Origin: Planctomycetota bacterium
Lineage (GTDB): Bacteria > Planctomycetota > UBA8742 > UBA2392
Direction: 5' to 3'
Length of the DNA: 64,000 bases
Assembly (NCBI GenBank): GCA_027493625.1
Contig: JAOSKM010000002.1
Span: 682,001-746,000, forward strand
The first letter of the stretch is position 1; each line of letters opens with the position of its first letter. Of this stretch, positions 48,356-58,497 are shown in pieces. The translations under genes and the position numbers were made by a program. The notes beneath the pieces are model-generated. The model ran no database searches and was not told the origin of the DNA. It saw only the letters and a program-made list of their open reading frames with translations.

Positions 48356-50323
48356 ATGCCTGAAGAACCCAACGAACCTGTACTCAAGCGCCGTGGCGGT
48401 GTCTGGGGCGTGATCGGCCTGCTTCTGGTGGCCGGCATCGTGGCCGTCAGCGTCATGAAGTACATGGACAAGGGTGAGGGCGACACCCCGCCGCCCGAGC
48501 CGCTCACCCCGCCGCGCCACCTGCTGGTGATCAGCATCGACACCCTGCGCGCCGACCACCTGGGCTGCTACGGCTACGGCAAACCCACCTCGCCCAGCAT
48601 CGACGCCCTCGCCAAAGAAGGCGTGCTGTTTGAGAACCACTACACCTGCTACCCGCTGACACTGCCCGCGCACCTGACGCAGCTGACCGGCGTCAGCACG
48701 CTCGGCCACCGCGTGCGCGACAACCTGTACCATCAGCTGCCCTCCGAGCTCGCCACCCTGCCCGAAACCATGAAGGTGCAGGGCTTCCGCACCGGCGCTT
48801 TCGTCAGCGCCCACACCATGAAAGCCGGCAGCGGCATCGAGCGCGGCTTTGAAGTCTACGACGACAAGGACGTCCGCACCCTCGAGCCCGGGCGCCTCAC
48901 GGTGCGCGAGCGCAGCGCACCGGAGACCCTGAAGCTGGCCGGCGACTGGATCGCCACCCTGGGCAGCGACCGCTTCTTCTGTTTCGTCCACCTGTTCGAC
49001 CCCCACGCGCCCTACCTGCCCCACGCCGACGTCGGCGAGCAGTTCCAGGGCGACAACACCGCCCGCTACGACGGCGAGATCGCCTACACCGACCGCGAGA
49101 TCGGCCGCTTCCTGCTGCGCCTCACCGAGCTGGGGCTGCTCAAGGACACCCTGGTGGTGATCACCGCCGACCACGGCGAGGGCCTGGGCCGGCACGACGA
49201 GCTGACCCACGGCTACTACTGCTACGACACCACCACCCGCGTGCCCCTGATCATCCGCGGCGCGCCGGGCATGAAGGCCGGCACCCGCGTGCCGTATCTG
49301 GCCGCGAACTACGACCTGGCGCCCACGCTGCTGGAGCTGATGGGCGTGGAAGCCCCCGAGTTCCGCAAGCAGATGCACGGCATCAGCCTGGCAAGCGCCA
49401 TGCGCGACGGCACGGACCCCGGCCGCGCCGGCATATTCATCGAAAGCCACTACGCCTGGCTGAACGCAAGCTGGGCCAAGATCCGCGCCCTGCGCACGCC
49501 CAAGGCGCTGGCTCTGTTCGCCGGCGACGAGGTGAAGTATCTGGCCGACGCCGAGCAGGAAAAAGACACCGCCGAGGACAACTCAACCGCACTGGCCGAG
49601 GCGCGCAGCGAGATCAACCGCCTGATGGCCGCATGGGTGCCGCCCCGCAAGGGCAAAGGAGCCGTGCGTGAAACCACGGCCGGCACACCCTACCCCGGCG
49701 AATCGGCGGTGGCCCAGGACTTCGAGCCGGAATCGCTGAGCGACACGCGCGAGCGTCCGTCGCCGCACACGAAGGCAAAGACCCTGCTGGCCTACCAGGC
49801 CGCCGAGCTGGAGTATGACTCGGAGCGTTTCGCCGCCTGCGCCGCCAAGCTGCGCGAGCTGCTGAAAAGCGAGCCGGACTTCCTGATGGCGCTCAAGCTG
49901 CTGGCGGCCGTGAACAAGGGCCAGGTGGTGGCTGACCGGGGCATGGGCATCGAGCAGGCCAAGCAGCTCACGCGCGAGGCGGCCGACTCGCTGCGGCGCG
50001 TGGATGAGCTGCAGGCGGCCCACGGCCAGGCCCAGGCGTCGCTGGACACGCGGCGCAACCGGGCACTGCTGCTGGTGTGGGTGAACGACATCGCCGCCAT
50101 GCGCAAGCTGGCGAAAGAGAGCGACGACCCGGCGATCGACTGGATGTTCCACCTCACGGCCTACCGCGTGGCGGGCAAACCCAACGAGCCGGCGGCCGCG
50201 GAAGAGGCCGCCCGTTTCCTGCAGCAGGCGCCGCAGGGTCTGCCGTTCATGAAGGAAGCGCAGCAGGATCTGCAGAGGATGCAGGCCGGTGAGCCGCTGA
50301 AGCTTGCGCCCTGGGAGCAGTAG
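48356..50323 (+). CDS. Membrane-anchored sulfatase with C-terminal TPR-like region
   Basis: VISIDTLRADHLGCYGYGKPTSPSIDALAKEG; ADHGEGLGRHDE. Confidence 0.92.
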   Translation: MPEEPNEPVLKRRGGVWGVIGLLLVAGIVAVSVMKYMDKGEGDTPPPEPLTPPRHLLVISIDTLRADHLGCYGYGKPTSPSIDALAKEGVLFENHYTCYPLTLPAHLTQLTGVSTLGHRVRDNLYHQLPSELATLPETMKVQGFRTGAFVSAHTMKAGSGIERGFEVYDDKDVRTLEPGRLTVRERSAPETLKLAGDWIATLGSDRFFCFVHLFDPHAPYLPHADVGEQFQGDNTARYDGEIAYTDREIGRFLLRLTELGLLKDTLVVITADHGEGLGRHDELTHGYYCYDTTTRVPLIIRGAPGMKAGTRVPYLAANYDLAPTLLELMGVEAPEFRKQMHGISLASAMRDGTDPGRAGIFIESHYAWLNASWAKIRALRTPKALALFAGDEVKYLADAEQEKDTAEDNSTALAEARSEINRLMAAWVPPRKGKGAVRETTAGTPYPGESAVAQDFEPESLSDTRERPSPHTKAKTLLAYQAAELEYDSERFAACAAKLRELLKSEPDFLMALKLLAAVNKGQVVADRGMGIEQAKQLTREAADSLRRVDELQAAHGQAQASLDTRRNRALLLVWVNDIAAMRKLAKESDDPAIDWMFHLTAYRVAGKPNEPAAAEEAARFLQQAPQGLPFMKEAQQDLQRMQAGEPLKLAPWEQ

Positions 50324-50328
50324 CCCAG

Positions 50329-50448
50329 GGGTCAGGTGGCAGGTTTCAGGGCACAGGGGACTGCCGACGGACAGCCTGCCCTTTCATCAGGCAGGCGAGA
50401 TGGGTAAGCACTGACCCCTGAAACCTGAAACCTGTAACCTGTAACCTG
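50329..50448. repeat. Period-7 inverted micro-repeat (CCTGAAA)
   Basis: caggtgg|caggttt|cagggca ... cctgaaa|cctgaaa|cctgtaa|cctgtaa|cctgATG; abuts start codon. Confidence 0.85.
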
Positions 50449-51273
50449 ATGCAGCTCGGCTACAACACCAACGGCTTCGCGTTCCACCGGCTGGAAGACG
50501 CCATCGAGATCATCGCCGAGCTGGGTTACTCGTGCGTTGCTTTGACGCTCGACGTTCACCACCTCAACCCGTTCACCGCTTCCGCCCTCGAGGTCAACGA
50601 GGTCGCGAAGCAGCTGCACCGGCTGAACCTCTCCTGCGTGATCGAGACCGGCTCGCGCTACCTGCTGGACGCGCGCCGCAAGCACCGCCCCACTCTGCTG
50701 GACGACGACTGCGACTCGCGCGTGCACTTCCTGTACCGCGCGGCCGAGATCGCCGGCGACCTCGGCGCCGGCGCGCTCTCGTACTGGTCGGGGGCACGGC
50801 CGGAAGGATGGAGCGGCGACGACGACGAGCTGTTCAAGCGGCTGGCCTATCACGTCGGCAAGATTGAAGAAGTCTGCAGCCTGCATGGCACGCGCGCGGC
50901 CCTTGAGCCCGAGCCCGGCATGCTGGTCGAGAAGATGAGCGACTACGAGCGACTGGCGCGGTTAGTTGGAAGTCGGCCGGGACTCACGCTGGACATTGGT
51001 CACCTGGAGTGCGTCGAGGAGAGGCCGGAGTGGGAGTACCTGTCGATTTATCAGGACGTGCTCTATAATGTTCAGCTTGATGACATGCTTCCCGGGCGTC
51101 ACCGTCATCTGTACTTCGGAGAAGGCAGCGTCGATTTCGCGCGCACGTTCGAGGCGCTGCGTGAAATCGGCTACGAGGGCCCCGCGTGCGTGGAGTTGAG
51201 CGAGGCCAGCCGTAACGCAGTAGAAACAGCGCGGCGGGCAAAGGCATTCCTGGATAGTTGCATTGGCACCTGA
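50449..51273 (+). CDS. Sugar phosphate isomerase/epimerase (xylose isomerase-like TIM barrel)
   Basis: QLGYNTNGFAFHRLEDAIEIIAELGYSCVALTLD; LEPEPGMLVEKMSDYERL; LDIGHLECV. Confidence 0.87.
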   Translation: MQLGYNTNGFAFHRLEDAIEIIAELGYSCVALTLDVHHLNPFTASALEVNEVAKQLHRLNLSCVIETGSRYLLDARRKHRPTLLDDDCDSRVHFLYRAAEIAGDLGAGALSYWSGARPEGWSGDDDELFKRLAYHVGKIEEVCSLHGTRAALEPEPGMLVEKMSDYERLARLVGSRPGLTLDIGHLECVEERPEWEYLSIYQDVLYNVQLDDMLPGRHRHLYFGEGSVDFARTFEALREIGYEGPACVELSEASRNAVETARRAKAFLDSCIGT

Positions 51274-51802
51274 GAACGAAAAACCGGACGAAGACGAACG
51301 CACGATCACCGAGGTCGGGCGTGAGCTGCTGAAGTACCTGCACCGCCGCCTGGAAGAGCTGGGCACCAACCAGGCCAGCTATCGCCAGGCGCGCATGGAG
51401 CTGCTGAAGCAACTCGAGGAAAACCGGGCGCGCAAGCGCTTCAACTGGGGCTTCGAGGCCGTGTTCACCCAGGAAATCCATACCCTGGAAGAGCTGGGCC
51501 TGGTCAGCGTGAAGTACGGCTCGGGCGCGATCATGGCCGGGCGCACCAGCCCCAACCAGATCTACAACGTCAGCCTCACCGAGGACGGCAAAGACACCGC
51601 CCGCGTGATCCTTGAGCGCGAGTTGCAGCACCGCAAGGACACCGCGCGCCTCGAGGAAAGCAAGGCCGAAGAGCTGGTCGACGACGAGGACGAAGAAGAC
51701 CTCGACGACACCGACCAGGCGCCCGAGGAATCCACCAAGATCGACAAGCCACAGGGCCTGCCCGGCGACGCCGCGGCCCACGACGCACCCGAAGACGAAT
51801 AG
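51263..51802 (+). CDS. Hypothetical protein with acidic C-terminus
   Basis: Overlaps end of previous gene; non-ATG start; helical N-terminus. Confidence 0.5.
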   Translation: MAPENEKPDEDERTITEVGRELLKYLHRRLEELGTNQASYRQARMELLKQLEENRARKRFNWGFEAVFTQEIHTLEELGLVSVKYGSGAIMAGRTSPNQIYNVSLTEDGKDTARVILERELQHRKDTARLEESKAEELVDDEDEEDLDDTDQAPEESTKIDKPQGLPGDAAAHDAPEDE

Positions 51803-51804
51803 CG

Positions 51805-52180
51805 CCGGGGACTGTCCCCGTCTCGAGCCAAACTCGGCATGCCGCTGGGTGTTGAACAGCGAATTACCAATAACCAATTTTCAATTACCAATGGGCAGGT
51901 GCAGTGGCACGGCTCTCCCGCCGGGGACTGCCCCCGCTTTTAGGGACTGTCCCCGTCCTCACCCTCCGCGTGGCCTGATGCTTTTCTTCGTGACCCTTAG
52001 TGCCCTTAGTGGCCAACCGCAGTTGCTTTCCAGGAAAAGCCAACTGCAAAGGCGTTTGCCCACGAAGCCACACGAAGTTCACCAAGAACGACAACTGCAT
52101 AAACCACGCGGAGGCGCCAAGGGCTTTGCGCAGCTCGAACGCAGTTCCTGTTCAGGGAGCGGCATCCAACGCCACGCCGC
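51805..52180. repeat. Composite intergenic repeat cluster
   Basis: GGGGACTGTCCCC copies, ATTACCAATAACCAATTTTCAATTACCAAT (51861-51892), ggccaaccgcagttgctttcc / gccaactgcaaaggcgtttgcccac inverted pair. Confidence 0.8.
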
Positions 52181-52258
52181 GCTTCAAGCAGGCCGGGAAC
52201 CCAAAAGCCAGCAATCCCGGCGTTTCCTTTATGCCCGTGCGGGGTTACGCTTCCCGTC

Positions 52259-53617
52259 ATGCCTGACGATGCCGCCGAGCCGGTAGCCTTCTCCAGCCAC
52301 CTCGATGAGCTGCGCAAGCGGCTGATCTGGTCGCTGATCGGCGTGTTCATCGCTTTCTCATTTGTCTTCGCCACCTTCGCCGACGACATCGTGCGTTACA
52401 TCCTCGATATCGCCGTCGCCAGCCGCGACGGCCACCGCATCCAGTTCGTCGTCATCAACCCCATGGAAACCTTCAGCACCACCATGCGCGTCAGTCTGTA
52501 CGCGGCCGTGGTGTTTGCTTACCCGTGGGTGATGCTGCAGGCCTACCTGTTCATAGCGCCCGGCCTGTATCGCCACGAGCGCAGCTTCTTCCGTTTTGCC
52601 ATTCCCTCGATTTTTGTGCTGTTCATGGGCGGCGCGGCGTTCGGGCGCTACCTGCTGCTGCCTATCAGCATTCCGTTCCTGCTGGAGTTCAACGTCAACG
52701 AGTTCGGCGTGCGGGAAAACTACACCCTCGGCCAGTACCTGGGGCTGGTCTTCGCCATGACCTTCGGCCTTGGCTTCATCTTCCAGATTCCGCTGATCGT
52801 GGCGCCGCTGATCCGCTTCGGCCTGCTGTCGCCCGAGTTCTTCAAGAGCAAACGACGCTACACGCTGCTGATCGCCGTGATCATCGGCGCCGTGGTTTCG
52901 CCCACCGGCAGCCCGATCGACATGCTGCTGGCCGGCCTGCCGGTGTTCTTCCTGGTGGAGGGCGGGGTCTGGATCGGCCGACTGTGGAAGCGCCGGGTGC
53001 TGAAACGCGCCGAGAAAGAGGCGCTGGCCGCGGCCGAGCGCGGCGAGAAAGTGGACCCGGAGGCGCTGGTGGGCGGGCTGGCGGTTGACCTGGAGAAGAA
53101 GCTGCTCGAGTTCAGCCAGGGCGGGGCGCGCAAGTTCGCGCGCGAGCTGGTGGCTGGCTTCCGCGAAAGCGGCAAGGACATCGAGACGATCTTCGACGAC
53201 GACTACAAAGACAGCGACAAGCCGCCGGTAGAAGTGAAGCTCAAGCCCCGCAAGCCGAAGTTCGAGCAGGAAACGGCAACGGCGAGTGCCGAGTCCCGTG
53301 TCCCGAGTCCCGTGTCAACAGCGACTGCGGAGCAGCCATCCGAACCGCAAGACACGGGACCCGGGACCCGGGACACAGGACTTGCCGCAACCGACCCGGG
53401 ACCCGGGACACGGGACGCTGGACAAGCGGTACCCGACACGGAACAGGACTACCCCGACCGTCCCTGGGACGAAAACGTAGACGAGCAGCTGGCCCGCTAC
53501 ATCGAGGACCGCATCAGCCAGCGCATGGAGCAGTTCTTCGAGCGCGAGCTGCGCCCCTGGATGGACCGCATCGAGCACGAGCTGCAGGACCGCAACGGCA
53601 ACGGAAAGCACGAGTAG
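52259..53617 (+). CDS. tatC: Twin-arginine translocase subunit TatC with long C-terminal extension
   Basis: SHLDELRKRLIWSLIGVFIAF; MTFGLGFIFQIPLIV; AVVSPTGSPIDMLLAGLPVFFL. Confidence 0.92.
   Translation: MPDDAAEPVAFSSHLDELRKRLIWSLIGVFIAFSFVFATFADDIVRYILDIAVASRDGHRIQFVVINPMETFSTTMRVSLYAAVVFAYPWVMLQAYLFIAPGLYRHERSFFRFAIPSIFVLFMGGAAFGRYLLLPISIPFLLEFNVNEFGVRENYTLGQYLGLVFAMTFGLGFIFQIPLIVAPLIRFGLLSPEFFKSKRRYTLLIAVIIGAVVSPTGSPIDMLLAGLPVFFLVEGGVWIGRLWKRRVLKRAEKEALAAAERGEKVDPEALVGGLAVDLEKKLLEFSQGGARKFARELVAGFRESGKDIETIFDDDYKDSDKPPVEVKLKPRKPKFEQETATASAESRVPSPVSTATAEQPSEPQDTGPGTRDTGLAATDPGPGTRDAGQAVPDTEQDYPDRPWDENVDEQLARYIEDRISQRMEQFFERELRPWMDRIEHELQDRNGNGKHE
53289..53440 (+). repeat. Period-7 micro-repeat pair (GGGACAC) inside the tatC reading frame
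   Basis: cccgtgt|cccgagt|cccgtgt ... gggaccc|gggaccc|gggacac ... gggaccc|gggacac|gggacgc. Confidence 0.85.
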
Positions 53618-54067
53618 GCGAACTGGGTGGCGCCGACAATCCTGTCGGCGGTCGCGCCGATTCTGGCGCGACGATGTCGGCTTCGCTCCACTCAGCCGGC
53701 CCGACAAGATTGTCGGGCCCACCCCAATGGCAGCTATCGATGTCCAACAGTTACCGGCAGTTTTTTGTGGCAGTACCTTTGGTGTTTTCGTGTTTTCGTG
53801 GCCCATTGACGCGAAGAGCGCGAAGCTCGCGAAGAACAGCGTGTGCTTGCACGCGGACCGTTGCAGACCTTCGTGGCCCTTGGTGGCGCTTCGTGGTTCA
53901 CCTGTAGTTGCTTCTCGTAATCCGGTATGCTTCGGCCAGGTTTGCAGTGGCACGGGCATTCTTGCCCGCGCAAGCATTGGAACACGAAGGAGCGCAGAGA
54001 CATTCGCCCCCTTCGCTTCTTCGCGTAAAAGGACGAAGTTTCCCGCACCTCAAGGAGCAGCCGTCTC

Positions 54068-54625
54068 ATGAGCATCACCACCGATGAATGGCGCAACGTC
54101 AAACTCTTCGTCTGCGATGTGGACGGCGTGCTGACCGACGGCACCGTGATCTACGGCCCCGACGGCGAGCTGGCCAAACCCTTCTACATCCGCGACGGCA
54201 TGGGCCTGCGCCTGCTTGAGGCCGCGGGCGTGCGCGTCTGCATCATCACCAGCGAAGACAGCCCCGTGGTCGCCGGCCGTGTCAAACGCCTGATGCTCAG
54301 CGCCTACAAGCCGGGCATGAAGCGCAAGGGTGAGGCGCTGAAGGGCCTGATGAAGCAGTTCGGCGCCGAGGCAATGCAGACCGTCTACGTGGGCGATGAC
54401 GTGAATGACGCCGAAGCCTTCGAGGTCGCGGGCATCCCCTGCGCACCGGGCGACGCCTCAAGTTTCGCCATTGAACGCGCGCGCCACGTGACCGGCAAAC
54501 CTGGCGGGCGCGGCGCCGTGCGCGAGCTGGCCGACCTGGTGATCGCCAGCAAGGGGCTCGATCCCGACCAGCTCTGGCGCGGCATCCACCGCGCCGCGGA
54601 ATCCCACGACGCAGGCTCAGTCTGA
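54068..54625 (+). CDS. kdsC: HAD-IIIA phosphatase, KdsC-like
   Basis: VKLFVCDVDGVLTDGTVIYGPDGE; IRDGMGLRLLEAAGV; VYVGDDVNDAEAFEVAGI. Confidence 0.88.
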   Translation: MSITTDEWRNVKLFVCDVDGVLTDGTVIYGPDGELAKPFYIRDGMGLRLLEAAGVRVCIITSEDSPVVAGRVKRLMLSAYKPGMKRKGEALKGLMKQFGAEAMQTVYVGDDVNDAEAFEVAGIPCAPGDASSFAIERARHVTGKPGGRGAVRELADLVIASKGLDPDQLWRGIHRAAESHDAGSV

Positions 54626-56367
54626 TCAGGCCGCCCGGTTCAGCCCGGGCGGTGTTTCGCTTAGCGCCTGCACCGCGCGCTGCGTGCTCAGGAACACGCG
54701 GCCGGGGGCGAGGTGCTGTGTGAATCCGACCTTGTCGAAGCGGTCCATCACCGGGCCCTTTACCTCGGCCAGGTGCAGGGTGATGCCCAGGCCGCGCAGG
54801 GTGTGGGCCAGGCTTTCCAGGGCTTCCAGCGCGCTGGCGTCCACGCTGTTGACCGCGCTGAAGATCAGCACGATGTGCCGCAACTCGGGCTGCTCGGCGA
54901 CCTGCCTGGTCAGGCGGTCCACGATGTTGCGTGTGTTCGCGAAGAACAGGCTCTCGTCGATGCGCACCAGCAGCAGCCCGGGGAAGGTCTCCACCGCGTG
55001 GCGCTTCACGTTGCGGAAGTGCTCGCTGCCCGCCAGGCGGCCCACCACCGCGATGTGCGGCCGGCTGCTGCGCGCGATGTAGGCCAGCAGCGAGGCGCCC
55101 ACGCCCACGCCGATGCCGATCTCCACGCCCAGGCCCAGCACGGCCGCGATCGTCACGCCCATCAGCGCGCCGTCGGCCTTGCTGTAACGCCACAGGCGCA
55201 GCAGCTCTTTGAAGTTCACCAGTCCCGCGACCGCGACGATCACCGTGGCCGCCAGCACCACCTGCGGCAGGCTGGCGAACATGGGCGCTAAAAACAGCGC
55301 GATGGCGGCGATCAGCGCCGCGGTGATCAGGCTTGCCAGGCCGGTGTTGGCGCCGGCGTCGTAGTTCACCACCGAGCGGCTGAACCCGCCGGTGACCGGG
55401 AAGCCGCCCGTGAAGCCGCTCGCCACGTTGGCCGCGCCCAGGGCCAGCAGCTCCTGGTTCGGCTCAATGGTCTGCCTGCGCTTGGCGCCCAGGGAGCGCC
55501 CGACCGACACGCTTTCCACGTAGCCCGCCAGCACGATCGCCAGCGCGGCCGGCACCAGCGCGCCGATCACCGGCAGGTCCAGCGACGGCAGCGTCAGGCC
55601 CGGCAGGCCGGTGGGGAATTCGCCCACCACCTTCACGCCGAAGCGCGCATCCAGGCCGAAGAAGAAGATCGCGCCCATACCCGCCAGCACCAGCAGGGCG
55701 GGGCCGATGCGCGACACCAGTTGCGCGGCGCCCGCGGACAAGCCGATGCGCTTCAGCAGCTTGCGCAGCGGGCTGCGCATCAGCACCAGCAGCGCGATTG
55801 CCGCCGCACCCATGGCCAGCGTCACCCAGTTGGTGCCGGGCAGCGCATTGGCCAGCGACAGCACCGCTTCATAAGGAAGGTGCCCGGCCGCGGCCTGCAC
55901 GCCGAAGATGTGCTTGAGCTGGCTGATCACGATCAGAATGCTGGAGCCGGTGATGAAGCCCGCCACTACGGGGTGAGAAAGCAGGTTGGCGACAAAGCCT
56001 GCGCGGAATGCGCCCAGCACCAGCTGGATCACGCCGGTCATCACCGCCAGCAGCAGCGCCAGCTTGATGTATTGCTCTGAATAGGGCTCGGCGAAGGGGG
56101 CCAGCGCCGTTGCGGTCATCAGGCTCAGCACCGCCACCGGGCCGACGCTCAGTACGCGGCTGCTACCCAGCAGGCCGTAAACGAACAGGGGCACGATGCT
56201 GGCGTACAGGCCGTATTCGGGGGCAAACCGGCGAGCATGGCGTAGGCCAGGCTCTGGGGAATCAGCATGACGGTGACGATCAGGCCGGCGGTGATGTCGC
56301 CGCCGAGGTTCTTGCGTTCGTAGCGGAACAGCCAGTTGGTGAAGGGCAGGAGGTTCTGGAGTTTCAT
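54626..56367 (-). CDS. SulP family anion transporter with STAS domain (frameshifted near N-terminus)
   Basis: [50 protein letters not shown] joins [21 protein letters not shown] across G5 at 56219-56223. Confidence 0.9.
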
Positions 56368-56406
56368 AGTCTTTCCTTACTGCGTGCGGGCGTGACGCCC
56401 GGGTGC

Positions 56407-56745
56407 TTACGCGATGGCCTGCAGGTCCTGGCCGAGCTTCTTGGCAATGCTGCTGCACATCAGGTCGCAGAGCTGGAAGACGCTGTCGTCACTGATGCTG
56501 TAGACCGTGAACAGGCCGTCCTTGCGGCGGTTGACGTAGCCCGCGTCGGCGAGCTGCGAAAGGTGCTTGCTGACGTTGGCCTGGCTGAGGCTGGTGCTTT
56601 CCACCAGCTCGTTGACGTTCTGCTCGCGGCTCATCAGCGAGTTCAGCAGGGCCAGCCGGGCGGGCTCTCCCAGCAGCTTGAAGCGGGCGGCAACCAGGCC
56701 GAGTGCCGCGGGGCTGAGGGGTTTGTTTTCCTTTTTACGTGCCAT
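56407..56745 (-). CDS. ArsR-family regulator
   Basis: RFKLLGEPARLALLNSL; LSQANVSKHLSQLADAGYVNRRKDGLFTVYSI; CDLMC near C-terminus. Confidence 0.92.
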   Translation of the reverse strand: MARKKENKPLSPAALGLVAARFKLLGEPARLALLNSLMSREQNVNELVESTSLSQANVSKHLSQLADAGYVNRRKDGLFTVYSISDDSVFQLCDLMCSSIAKKLGQDLQAIA

Positions 56746-56777
56746 GGGTCGCTCCTTGAAATTTCGTGCTTCCGCCT

Positions 56778-56811
56778 ATTGACTATATAACCATCAGGGA
56801 ATATAGTCAAT
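56778..56811. promoter_or_regulatory. Probable ArsR operator in divergent promoter region
   Basis: Perfect 11-bp dyad ATTGACTATAT-N12-ATATAGTCAAT. Confidence 0.75.
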
Positions 56812-56864
56812 TCCATAGATGTTCCTATAGCAACACCGGAACACGGTAACAAAAGGAGAAAGAC

Positions 56865-58190
56865 ATGACTGCCATCGCGACCAAGCCGTTCATCAAGCAG
56901 GTCACCATCGAGGGGGAAGGCTGCCTGGGCTACATCATCGGCGACCGCGCCAGCGGCAAGGCCGCCATCATCGACCCCCGCCACGACCTGGTGGATGAAT
57001 TCCTGGCCATCCTGAAGAAGGAAGGCCTCAAGCTCGAGCTGGTGATCGACACCCACACCCACGCCGACCACCTGTCCGGCGCCGCTGACCTCAAGAAGCG
57101 CACCGGCGCGAAGTACGGCATGATCCAGGGCACCCTGGTTGAGCCCGCCGACAAGGCGTTCGCCGACGGCGAGGTCTATCACCTCGGTGAAACCGAGTTG
57201 CGCGTCATCGCCAGCCCGGGACACACCCCGGACAGCCTGACCGTCTACGTCGACGGCAACCTGTTCACCGGCGACACCATGCTGATCGGCGGCTCCGGCC
57301 GTACCGACTTCATGGGCGGCGACGCCGGCGAGCTGTACGACAGCTTCCAGAAGTTCAGTGAATTCGGCGACGACGTGACCGTGTGGCCGGGCCACGACTA
57401 CCAGGGCCGCACACACAGCACGCTGGGCAAAGAGCGCGAGCACAACCTGATCTTCACGCTCGGCACCCGCGAGGCGGTGGTCGAGAAGCTTTCCGTGCGC
57501 GGCCCGCTGCCGCAGGGCATGGCCGAGATCCTGACCTTTAACCGCAAGGGCACCGACAGCGCCTCGCACATCGAGTGCAAGACCGTGCACGAGATGCTGA
57601 AGGATGACCCGCACGCCCTGCAGATCGTGGACGTGCGCAGCGCGCTGGAGTTCAGCGGCGACCACATCGAGGGCGCCTGGAACATCCCGCTCGAGGAACT
57701 GGAAAAACGCGTCACCGAGCTGAACACCGCCAAGGGCACCGTGGTGCTGACCTGCGCCACCGGCAACCGCGCCCTGATGGCCAGCCAGATCCTGCAGCGC
57801 CGCAAGTTCAACAACTTCAAGATCATGGACAGCGGCATGAACGGCTGGATCAAGAAGAAACTGCCCTACAACAAGGGCCGCCGCGTGCTCAGCCTGATGC
57901 GCCAGGTGCAAATCGGTGCAGGCCTGCTGGTGCTGCTTGGCATGGTGCTGGGGACCTTCGTGAATCCCTGGTTCTACGTCATCAGCGCGTTCGTGGGGGC
58001 AGGCCTCACCGTCGCCGGCACCACCGGTTTCTGCGGCATGGCGCTGGTGCTGATGCAGCTGCCCTGGAACAAAGTCGCGCCAACACCGGGCGGCGGCACC
58101 AGCGGCGGCTGCAGCGTGGGAGGCACGGCCTCCGGCGGCTGCGGAGTCGGCGGCGGGGCCGTCAGCGGCGGCTGCTCAGTCGGCGGCTAA
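56865..58190 (+). CDS. MBL-fold (persulfide dioxygenase-like) + rhodanese + DUF2892-like TM protein with Gly/Cys tail
   Basis: IDTHTHADHLSG; VDVRSALEFSGDHIEGAWNIPL; CATGNRA; GTTGFCGMALVLMQLPWN; GGCSVGGTASGGCGVGGGAVSGGCSVGG. Confidence 0.9.
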   Translation: MTAIATKPFIKQVTIEGEGCLGYIIGDRASGKAAIIDPRHDLVDEFLAILKKEGLKLELVIDTHTHADHLSGAADLKKRTGAKYGMIQGTLVEPADKAFADGEVYHLGETELRVIASPGHTPDSLTVYVDGNLFTGDTMLIGGSGRTDFMGGDAGELYDSFQKFSEFGDDVTVWPGHDYQGRTHSTLGKEREHNLIFTLGTREAVVEKLSVRGPLPQGMAEILTFNRKGTDSASHIECKTVHEMLKDDPHALQIVDVRSALEFSGDHIEGAWNIPLEELEKRVTELNTAKGTVVLTCATGNRALMASQILQRRKFNNFKIMDSGMNGWIKKKLPYNKGRRVLSLMRQVQIGAGLLVLLGMVLGTFVNPWFYVISAFVGAGLTVAGTTGFCGMALVLMQLPWNKVAPTPGGGTSGGCSVGGTASGGCGVGGGAVSGGCSVGG

Positions 58191-58263
58191 CTGAAACCGG
58201 CCGGTGGTCAGCCAAAGCGCTGGCCACCGGCCCAGGTTTCCGGGTCTGCGCCGTCTACCGGTC

Positions 58264-58362
58264 TGATGGCCACGAAAACACGAAAACACAAAAGGCACCA
58301 CACAAAAAGGACAAGGCAGTCTTTCGTGGCTTTCCTTTTGTGATTTTGTGTTTTTGTGGCCC
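58264..58362. repeat. Inverted micro-repeat, 8-nt unit (CACGAAAA)
   Basis: ggccacgaaaacacgaaaacacaaaagg ... ccttttgtgattttgtgtttttgtggcc. Confidence 0.8.
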
Positions 58363-58497
58363 CTACCATCGGGCGTCAGCACAGTCTGTCGCGCACTCGC
58401 TGAAGCGTTTCTGACTTGCCCGGCGGGAAGCGAAACTGCCGCCTCGACGTTTCCTGTATGGGCCCCGAAGCTATCGTGGAGCACCAAGGAGAAGCAC

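Noticed and set aside
56219-56223. Phase variation through a G5 tract in the SulP gene
   Set aside because: The tract is too short for typical slipped-strand phase variation; more consistent with an indel error.
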